Shown here one piece after another: positions 56,315 through 64,000 of a DNA stretch of 64,000 nucleotides; position 1 is the stretch's first letter, and the number at the start of each line of letters is the position of its first letter. This DNA comes from Diplocarpon mali (lineage: Eukaryota > Ascomycota > Leotiomycetes > Helotiales > Drepanopezizaceae). Under the pieces are notes generated by a model, which was not told where the DNA came from, searched no databases, and saw nothing but the letters and a program-made list of their open reading frames with translations. The position numbers were made by a program, and so were the translations under genes. The stretch spans positions 191,987 to 255,986 of the forward strand of contig JAENRP010000016.1 in assembly GCA_024741835.1 (NCBI GenBank), written 5' to 3'.

Positions 56315-58858
56315 ATGGCTAATAAGTCCGTACAGCTGCTGCTTAGAAAATTTCGAGAACAAAACTTCTTGAGTCCAGACAAGTACGATAGTGATGCGGT
56401 CCTTGGAGAAATCAAGGTGATCGATTCCTACATCAACAACCACACCAGTCCGTTTCGCTAATTCACTGCCAGAGAACGCTGGCAGATTACGACAGGACAC
56501 GCTGCGAGCCTCGAAAGTCTCAAGAAGTCGGTGAGGGTCGATAGTAAGGACAGTCCATGCGTGTCCGGGCTCCGCTCCGTCTGCTGGAAGGCAGGTCTCG
56601 TTTGACCAGACCACCCCCAAGCAGATGGTTAACTAGGCATCTCTAGACTTTCCTTCTCTTCCAAACCACCGACATCACGAGTTGGTCACGGGCTCTTGTT
56701 GACTCTCGAGGCGCTTATGCTTCACTCCGAGAACATTTCTTACGGTACATTGAGAATCCAGATGAACTTGGTTCTGCTTTAGATCCGTTAGACGATGATC
56801 GAAATGTAGGTAGCTCTTGATCGAGCAGAGGTCTCATTGTTCGTCGCTGAGACATTCAGTCACCCTGGAATACTCTGCGGCTGGATGAAGAAATCCGCGC
56901 TGAAATCCTCCAAGACGTCGAGCGATGTATGCCAGAAGAGCCTTATTTTCGGCGTCCCGAAACGCAAACAACCATGCTAGACATCCTATTCATCTTCTGC
57001 AAGATCAATCAAGACGTTGGCTATCGGCAAGGCATGCACGAGTTGCTCGCTCCGATCCTTTGGGTAGTAGAAGAGGATGCTATAGAGTATGGCAGAGATG
57101 GCGATCAATGGCCAATCTCTGATTCTGATTTGCCACTAAAGCAGACCCTGGACCCGGCTTACATTGAGCATGATGCCTTCACTCTGCTCTCGCTAGTCAT
57201 GCGGTCGGCGAAGTCATTCTACGAACTGGGTGAGCCAGATCGAAGGTCAGGTACAGCAGATGCATCTGCAGCCCAACAAGCTCTATCGCCCATTGTCGAA
57301 AGGAGCAAAAGGATACATGAAGTCTACCTAGCTCGTCTCGATCCGGAGCTTGCGAAGCACCTCACAGACGTGGAGATTTTGCCCCAGATATTCTTGATGT
57401 ACGTCATGGCTACATGTGTAAATGGCTGGGTACTGAAGTTACATCAGACGCTGGATACGACTGCTCTTTGGACGTGAGTTTCCATTTGACGATCTATTAG
57501 CGTTGTGGGATACACTTTTAGCAGAAGACCCAGGGTTAGACCTGGTCGATATGGTATGTGTCGCAATGCTCCTGAGAATAAGATGGCAACGTAAGCGACC
57601 CAACCCTACCGAGCGTAAAATCTGACATTTAGCAGTACTCGAGACAAATTATTCATTTGCTCTAATGTTGTTGCTCAAGTACCCAGCTCCTGTGGCCCCA
57701 TATGGCCCACAAACATTTGTGGACGATGCGATCTTTCTCCGAGATAATTTCAGTGCTGCTGGAGGTGCACAGATAATCAGCAAGTACACTGGAAAATCGC
57801 CAGCCTTGCACTTGTCAGATTCGCGACCTGCAACACCGCTCGGTCAGGCAGTGAGCCCAAAACTTAACATGTCCAGGACCAGGTCGCAGATGCCCTCTCC
57901 AGCTAGATTCTTGCAGCAACAAGGTGGAGTCGAGGCGCTATTCCAAGGCGCAGCCAACAGAGTCTTTGACAGAGCAGAGAGACTTGGTATTAACCAAGCA
58001 GTTCGGGATGCTGTTGATGAGGCAAAGAAGAACATGCAGGGACTCCAGACATCGCGAAACAATTCTAGACGGAGGAGATCGAGCATCATGAGATGGTCAC
58101 TTGACGAGGGTAGATCAATCCCCAATCCCAGAGCTTACGTAGAGGAAATACACGCTCGGAACCAGCAACTCGCAGGCATGCTGGACCAAGCTATGTCAGA
58201 TCTGCGCGTTGTTTCCATGTCGCCGGATGGAGATCAAGAGATATATGTTCAGGCCATGGATATGGCGATCGCCAAGGTAGAATTTGTCAAAGTCTACTTG
58301 GAAGATCCAACAATGCCTCTACCTGAAGCACTACAGCCCGCCCCACCATCTCCAGTTCCGGTGGTCACCCCACAACCCTCAGCCAGCCCTTTGCAACAAG
58401 CAACTCCGCAGCCAGCCTCGGAATCGACAGCCCAGGAATCTGCAGTGAAGGATACAGCCCGATCCAACCCAGATTTTCCCTCAAAAGTAGACTCTTCGCT
58501 TATCTCCAAGCCATCAACTCCAACCATAAATCTACAGAAGACAAGTGCCGAGCCGGCCCGTGATCCATCGACAGCCCGGCCGAAAGCTCCGGTACCAACC
58601 CGGTCAACTATTGCACAGTCAAGCTTTTCGTGGATGTTAGAGCCGGACACTCCGTCGGGCCCATCGACGAAATCCTCGCCTCCGACATCAACATCGCCAT
58701 TCCTCAAGACTGGAAGACGAACATCAGGGCCGAATAGGGAGAAGGCGGCCTTTTTGTTCGGGGAAGACGGCGGAGAGCCGAGTGGAAGGCCATCTTTGTT
58801 ACAAGAATCGGAGGAGATATTCAATCTGGGGTCTTTGAAAGTGAACAAAGGTACATGA
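56315..58858 (+). CDS. TBC-domain Rab GTPase-activating protein (TBC1D5-like)
   Basis: Firm exons are about 56486..56590, 56647..56805, 56860..57398, 57448..57590 and 57636..58858. The TBC domain is continuous across them: GLRSVCWK|TFLLFQT, WSRALVDSRGAYASLREHF, SPWNTLRLDEEIRAEILQDVER, DILFIFCKINQDVGYRQGMHELLAPILW, PQIFLI|RWIRLLFGREFPF, DTLLAEDPG, then LLLKYPAP. The catalytic arginine region is less clear than in canonical TBC GAPs; the Gln-finger YRQGMHE is intact. TBC1D5-type proteins regulate Rab7 on late endosomes with retromer. The C-terminal half is Ser/Pro-rich. The intron after CWK begins GC, a GC-AG intron (GCAGGT donor). The first exon is unresolved. An ATG at 56315 joined at 56416 or 56325 is possible, and the in-frame RERW before 56486 resembles family N-termini. 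Confidence 0.8.
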
Positions 58859-59508
58859 ACAAGGGTACATAGTTAGGATCAATGGATACGAGAGATACCT
58901 CTCTACTCGCAAAGCCTCCCTTGCACTGCGGTTCTCGAGCAGCCTTCTCCATGGGCAAGGAGATGTATGCATCAACCCGTCCGCCTGGTGCTCCTGCCGG
59001 CACTGCCGATCCTTGCTGACCAGCAAGCTGGAATGCTCAGCAAAAACATCCTGAGGATCAAAAGGGTCTAGAAGTCCCACTGCGGGTTTCGCCAAGGCTG
59101 GCAACTGCGGAAGCTTGCAGTGCGCACTCGGAAGCATCCAGGACTGACGGTGGATGGAGCCCAGGCATTGAAATAAGACTCGGGCAGCACATTCAATGCC
59201 GCCATCCGTGAGCAAGTCAACTGTGATCAACTCCAACATCTGCTGCTGATCGGGTCCCTTGGGCCTTGGGGCGGTGCTGCGGAGGACTGTGCTATGCGCG
59301 GACCCAACTCCTAGGTATGAATGATGCGCCTACAACCTCCCAACATCTCATTCGAGTTCTCGCCTTTCCATGCCTTCCGGACGGTAAGCCATACCACGGG
59401 CTAGAGAGGCCGGCCACGTCGAGTCGTCTCAGAGAGTCTTGTCTCCAGGGGGCTTCGGCCAGCCCAGCCAGGTATATGGATGGACGGACTTGCTGAGCAG
59501 CACTGGAG

Positions 59509-59542
59509 CGGAGAGGGAGAGGGAGAGGGAGAGGGAGAGAGA
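59509..59542 (+). repeat. Purine-rich (GGGAGA)n microsatellite
   Basis: Four perfect GGGAGA units (59515-59538) are flanked by GAGA on both sides. The core 59515-59542 is the exact reverse complement of 60029-60056. Confidence 0.85.
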
Positions 59543-60010
59543 TGCGACCAAACAATCGCCAAACCATGGGATCTGCGCGACTGCTTGTGATTGTTCTGCA
59601 GCAGAAAAGATCGCTATATGCAAAAAAGGCCAGAGCAGGCCGGAGGAGTTGCGCTGCAGACGTGGATCGCCTGGGCAAAGGTCGTCAACAAGGAAAATCC
59701 CACCTCTCCGTCCCTCTCCATCCATATGTCCCTTCAACGGCCGCCTGTCCTGTCCTGTTCGGTGGGCAACGAATGCAGCCTTCCATAAGGCACCGACCTA
59801 CGACGGTGTTACTTTGTCTTCTCCCCCTTGGCCTGCTCGCGTAATTGCAAACCCCGCGATTTAGCGTCAGGCTAGTCTTAGCGTCAAATGGCAAAGCAGC
59901 CTGCTCTGGTATCAAAACCAAATTCTTTGTTCTTCCCGACTTCTACCACCTCGTCGCCACGAAATCAGCTTCGCATATCTGTCTACCCTCCGCACTCCGC
60001 AACCCGCGAA

Positions 60011-60062
60011 CCCTCCCCCCCCCCCCCCTCTCTCTCCCTCTCCCTCTCCCTCTCCCCTTTCC
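60011..60062 (+). repeat. Pyrimidine-rich tract: C14 run plus (TCTCCC)n
   Basis: A run of 14 C (60015-60028) is followed by TCTC and four TCTCCC units. It lies 190-380 nt upstream of the two candidate starts of the KH gene. Polypyrimidine tracts like this are common in promoters and leaders of highly expressed fungal genes. Confidence 0.85.
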
Positions 60063-60397
60063 CATCTACCTCCGCCTTCCTCACCTCTCTCCACGCCCTT
60101 GTCATCACGCCCTCTTCTTCGATCCCACATCCCGACCCCACTTCCTCCGTCACCTCAACACTCCTGCAAACAGTCAGCGCATCCTTTGAACACTCGCGCC
60201 ACGGTACATAGCCCCCTTCCAACGTTATCACTCCCCTTTTCTGGACTCTCATGACGTCGATCACGTCTGTTTCATCGGTCCAGCCTTCCCTCTCGGAGCG
60301 ATCTGCTGACGATTTAGAGCAAAGAGCGACCAATCTAAGCCACGTCTCCTGTGCAATCACTTGCCTGCGCAAGCAGATCACGACTCCTCCGACAGAT

Positions 60398-61561
60398 ATG
60401 TCTTCCGGCCAAGAGAATGCACCCAACGGCGAAGAGCTCGTCGACAACCTCATCAATCTCCAGCTCGACGATGAAAGTAGACTTGGACCCGATGGCGAAC
60501 TTCTTCCCAAGACCGATGAGGAGTATGGCGAATCTCAGCTCACTCTCCGCGCTATTGTTTCCTCCAAGGAAGCTGGCGTCATCATAGGCAAGGGCGGCAA
60601 GAATGTCGCGGATCTCCGCGACGAGACTGGAGTCAAGGCTGGTGTGAGCAAGGTCGTTCAAGGTGTTCACGACCGAGTCTTGACAATCGCTGGAGGATGC
60701 GAGGCGATCGCCAAGGCTTATGCTATCGTGGCTAGGGCTCTGTTGGAAGGCGCACCACAGATGGGAATGGGAGGTGTCGTGTCAACTACCGGTACTCACG
60801 GTACGAAGCGATCGAGTCCACTGTCTGAAACTCTGACTGACAGCTGGAATGTAGCCATCAAGTTGTTGATTTCTCACAATCAAATGGGCACGATTATTGG
60901 TCGGCAGGGTCTCAAGATCAAGCACATCCAAGATGCTTCCGGAGTCCGCATGGTCGCACAGAAGGAGATGCTTCCACAATCAACCGAGCGCATTGTCGAA
61001 GTACAAGGAAACCCCGAGGGCATACAGAAGGCCGTCTGGGAGATTTGCAAGTGTCTGGTTGATGATTGGCAACGAGGAACTGGAACCGTCTTGTACAACC
61101 CGGTTGTCCGAACTCAACCAGGAGGAGCAAGCTTGGGAGGTCAAGGTGCTAGTGGCAACGGACGTGAAAACTACAACAGCAGCCCTCGTGTAACCCGCAC
61201 TGGAAATGGAAACGATTTCAGCGAGGGCGCTCCCCGGTCCTACAACAATCGCCGTTCCGACTCGGATGCTGCTCAGCGTGGGCCACCCACCCATGATGAG
61301 AACGGAGAAGAGTACCAGACTCAGAACATCAGCATTCCATCTGACATGGTTGGCTGCATCATTGGTCGCGCTGGTAGCAAGATTAGTGAGATCCGCAAGA
61401 CTTCTGGAGCCCGTATCAGCATCGCCAAGGCACCTCACGACGACACCGGGGAGCGCATGTTCACCATCATGGGAACCCCCAAGGCCAACGAGACCGCTCT
61501 GTACTTGCTGTATGAGAACCTCGAGGCCGAAAAGATGCGCCGAAGCCAGAACCAGGAGTAG
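60398..61561 (+). CDS. rnc1: Three-KH-domain RNA-binding protein (Rnc1/PCBP-like)
   Basis: This is a single exon of 387 residues from the ATG at 60398 (MSSGQENAPNGEELVDNL). An in-frame ATG at 60251 would add 49 unremarkable residues. There are three KH domains with intact GxxG loops: AGVIIGKGGKNVADLRDETG (about residues 60-125), MGTIIGRQGLKIKHIQDASG (about 160-235) and VGCIIGRAGSKISEIRKTSG (about 310-380). A Gly/Asn/Arg-rich linker separates domains 2 and 3. This is the layout of poly(C)-binding proteins and of fission yeast Rnc1, which binds and stabilises specific mRNAs in MAPK signalling. Yeast relatives are Pbp2 and Hek2. It should be cytoplasmic and nuclear. The lack of introns is unusual among its neighbours. 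Its leader carries a striking pyrimidine tract. Confidence 0.88.
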   Translation: MSSGQENAPNGEELVDNLINLQLDDESRLGPDGELLPKTDEEYGESQLTLRAIVSSKEAGVIIGKGGKNVADLRDETGVKAGVSKVVQGVHDRVLTIAGGCEAIAKAYAIVARALLEGAPQMGMGGVVSTTGTHGTKRSSPLSETLTDSWNVAIKLLISHNQMGTIIGRQGLKIKHIQDASGVRMVAQKEMLPQSTERIVEVQGNPEGIQKAVWEICKCLVDDWQRGTGTVLYNPVVRTQPGGASLGGQGASGNGRENYNSSPRVTRTGNGNDFSEGAPRSYNNRRSDSDAAQRGPPTHDENGEEYQTQNISIPSDMVGCIIGRAGSKISEIRKTSGARISIAKAPHDDTGERMFTIMGTPKANETALYLLYENLEAEKMRRSQNQE

Positions 61562-62969
61562 GTGCCAGTTCTGATATCTTTTTACGACTTCTATCCAATG
61601 CGGGCAAGTAATTCTAGGGTTCGCCAAGATCTCAGTTGCCGCGAGGCAGATACTGCGGTGAATCTTGGGAAGTCTGCATTGTTTAATCAAACCGTTTTTC
61701 CTTGACAAAAGTACGCGCGACACTCTCCCTATAGTCTTTTTGCTCTTTTTTCTACTGCGGGAATTTTACGAATTTACGGTCATCAGCGGCACTTGATGGT
61801 GTACTCCGGAAGCGCCTTTCTCAACTGTCACTTTACCCTCGATACTCGATACAGACGATTCCGCCTTGACATATCAACGACTCGAGACACCGACACACTG
61901 TCTTCGACCTCTCTGCCGAAACTCCGACCGTCCTTCCTCGAACGCACGAGAATCGTCCTAATCTCGTCATCCATGCGGCTATGACCTTCCTTCTCCTAGA
62001 GTCACAAGAGACCAAGTCCAACCACCAACTTTGCCCCTCAACCACCCACCAGGACACGCCTGGACGGCCCGGCTCCTTTTTCGTGAGATCGCTCTCGCAC
62101 TCTTCCTACGCCATCCTCTTTACTTCGGGCCTGCCTGGTCTGTACGCCGGCCATATCGACACCTGGATCCGTGGAGGAGATGGGGGCGGATGTAGTCCTA
62201 GACTAGGCAATTTGAGCAATGAGTCGATGAACCTCAACTATTCATATGCATGTGACTGATGGCGGGTGCGCAACTAATCTCCAACCAAGTAGCTACAATA
62301 GCCTCAGGGTTGCCGTGATGATAACGTATAGCGGTACGCAACAGCTGGGGCTCACCACATCAACAAGCGTTACCCTCTTCCATGGTCTTGACACCAGTGA
62401 TGATTCGCACCTCACGTTAGTCGCGCAATAGGCGTGGTATCTCAAAAGATGCCCCTGCAGCCACACGGAAGCAAAACCCTCTCAACTCCAAGAGAGGAGC
62501 TCGTGCCCGTGGCCGTGCTCGTGGCGAACAGGTTAGAAAAAGGAGAAGAAAAGAGCAATCAGCAATACGCGACAAGCGACAGAAATGCTGCTTCCCCCGA
62601 CCAATTCGAGTAGAGAGGCGCCCCGGATCCTGAATCCTGGGGATCGTGCGGTGTGCTCGTTCCGAAGGGCGCGATTCCGGTCACCTTGCTGGCGAGAAGG
62701 GAGATTGCGAGGCGAGGCGAGGATATCTTTGTACTGTGTACATGGTCTGTCTTGATTGCTCTCTCTCTCCCTCTCTCTCTCTTGGGAACCACGGTTTCGC
62801 AAGGTCATGGGGTTTGGTCATGACTCTGACGAGGGTGAGGTGCGAGATGGAAGAGTAGATATGTAAATATATATATATATATATTTCTGCAGATATCGAG
62901 TCCTCTCGTGATGCAGATAGAACCCAGCATATTCTCCAAACGCCGCGTATGCAATTCCGCCTCTTTATC
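61562..62969. other. Intergenic region between KH gene and HUT1
   Basis: No gene is supported. Around 62440-62510 one plus-strand frame reads as an RG-rich tail (KRGARARGRARGE), reminiscent of RNA-binding proteins, but no start or upstream domain accompanies it. A CT tract lies at about 62759-62782 and a (TA)n run at 62867-62884. Confidence 0.35.
62867..62884. repeat. (TA)n microsatellite
   Basis: About nine TA units, just downstream of the HUT1 stop on the minus strand. Confidence 0.8.
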
Positions 62970-64000
62970 TCACAAAGCCTTCTTCGCCGCGCTCTTTTTT
63001 GCCTTCTCCTTCGCCGCCTTCTCCCGCCTCGTGATCAGGCCCTCGGCTCCAATTCCGCCAAACACGAGACCGACGCCCACCCACTGCTTGCTGCCGAGGG
63101 TGTGCCCGAAAGCGAGCACCGAGAGGATCATGGTGAGCATTTTGCGGGTTACGGTAATGGTAACGAGGAGCAGGGAGGAGAACGTGGAGAGGGTGTAGAC
63201 TTGGGGGCGTGTTAGGTTCCGCTCTGTAGTGTTTGGGCGGTTTGGAGGGAGTGAGGGAGTTGAGGAGAGGGAGAGAAGGAGGGGGAGACGTACAGATAAA
63301 CACCTGCCCAACAGCACCACAGATCGCGAAACCCAAGACATCGTACCACACGCTCGGGTGCCTCGTCATGAACCCCAGCGCCTCGGCAAATTCTCCTCCG
63401 CCTCCAGAGCCAAGATCCATGCCCAGATACTCCCCAATTCCCGTGTGTACCAAGTACGGCGATAGCGCCAGGTAGGAGAACGTGAGGAGAGTGCTCATGA
63501 TGTTATTCGCGCACATCATCTGCGGCCCCTTGTACGGCTGGAAAGTCTGGAAAATGTAGTCCTGAGTCGTGTTCGTAAGGCCGTCGAAGAGCAAGTTGAT
63601 GCCCAGCAGCAGGAGGCCCCACGTGCTGTTCCGGTCCGGGTTGATGGACGCTTTGGAGGGCTTGGACTTGCCGGATCCAGCGTGCAGCGTGAAGACCGCG
63701 ACGCCGGAGGTCACGGCCAGCACGACGAGGTACTTGTAGAGAGGGTACCGCCGCTGGAAGAGCGTGATGTGCAGAAACATGACAGGCAGCAGCTTGCAGG
63801 ATTTCGCGAGGATGAAGGTTATGTAGTCGATGTGAGCGAGGGAGGCATAGCCGAATGGAGAAGCGAGGGAAGACGTCACGGCCACGAGGAAGAGAGGGAG
63901 CAGGATGCGCCGGTTGGGGAAGATGGGCGCGGTTGCTGAGCCAGCAGTGTCGAAGCGCAGGTAGATGTAGCCAACCAGCGCGGCGAAGAGGGATTGCACC
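62970..64000 (-). CDS. HUT1: UDP-galactose/nucleotide-sugar transporter Hut1 (5' end outside window)
   Basis: Two exons are visible on the minus strand: 63294..64000 (continuing beyond the window) and 62970..63199, with a 94-nt intron (GTACGT donor, CCCAAG acceptor). The leftmost codon in the frame is GTG, so the true start lies outside. The protein is a multi-pass ER membrane transporter of the SLC35B1/Hut1 family, which moves UDP-sugars or ATP/ADP across the ER membrane. Family stretches are PFGYASLAHIDYITFILAKSCK, TSGVAVFTLHAGSGK, INLLFDGLTNTTQDYIF, GAVGQVFI|FYTLSTF and LGSKQWVGVGLVFGGI. It ends in the dilysine-rich tail KAKKSAAKKAL, a variant of the ER-retrieval signals usual in this family. 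All visible membrane segments are intact. Confidence 0.88.

Larger units (their letters stand above)
58859..60397. other. Intergenic region and 5' leader of the KH gene
   Basis: This stretch is 1.5 kb with no supported gene. Two purine/pyrimidine tracts (59509-59542 and 60011-60062) form a long inverted repeat and are listed separately. The frame of the KH gene stays open back to an ATG at 60251. Confidence 0.4.

Noticed and set aside
1..64000. CRISPR arrays, rRNA genes, bacterial-type operons or phage genes
   Set aside because: None seen. Introns, splice signals and protein families are all fungal nuclear.

Overview
The window is nuclear DNA of a filamentous ascomycete (Pezizomycotina). Most genes carry short introns of 45-170 nt with GTRNGT-type donors, CTRAY-like branch sites and YAG acceptors. 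Proteins match fungal families: a Git3/cAMP-receptor-like GPCR, a Set3-complex Hos4 homologue, PAS kinase, a DRG/Rbg1 GTPase, Dfg10, Hut1 and an Rnc1-type KH protein. The style of the F-box protein hints at Leotiomycetes, but that is inference.

Layout. 0.1-4 kb: a GPCR and a small F-box protein. 4-9 kb: an AT-rich, gene-poor block that looks like decayed repeat DNA; it hides one two-exon gene for a 57-residue secreted cysteine-rich protein. 9-15 kb: an accessory island with a secreted PL20-like polysaccharide lyase in a GC-rich patch, an MDR oxidoreductase and a cytochrome P450. 15.7-16.9 kb: a decayed gene whose in-frame stops could all come from C-to-T changes. 18-27.2 kb: a compact housekeeping run of HOS4, an AlkB-like dioxygenase, polyprenol reductase DFG10 and RBG1/DRG1, in divergent and tail-to-tail pairs. 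27-31.6 kb: a long non-coding stretch with G-quadruplex tracts, a hairpin and a tRNA-like fragment. 31.6-41.4 kb: a CENP-B-type HTH protein, a PXA-domain membrane protein with a 958-nt intron, and PAS kinase. 41-54 kb: sparse, with a small unknown gene, a GRF-zinc-finger-like protein, a broken 1-Cys peroxiredoxin and a signal-peptide membrane protein. 54-64 kb: an aftiphilin-like clathrin accessory protein divergent from a TBC1D5-like Rab GAP, then an Rnc1-like KH protein and the 3' part of HUT1, which runs off the right edge.

There is no sign of a biosynthetic gene cluster beyond the loose MDR/P450 neighbourhood. The housekeeping genes touch membrane traffic and glycosylation (DFG10, HUT1, TBC1D5-like, aftiphilin-like, PXA), chromatin (HOS4) and translation or RNA (RBG1, KH protein). 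They look like ordinary euchromatic neighbours, not a functional unit. The most novel-looking items are the cysteine-rich secreted peptide in the AT-rich block and the two decayed genes. Exon boundaries were inferred by eye from splice signals, reading frame and protein continuity.
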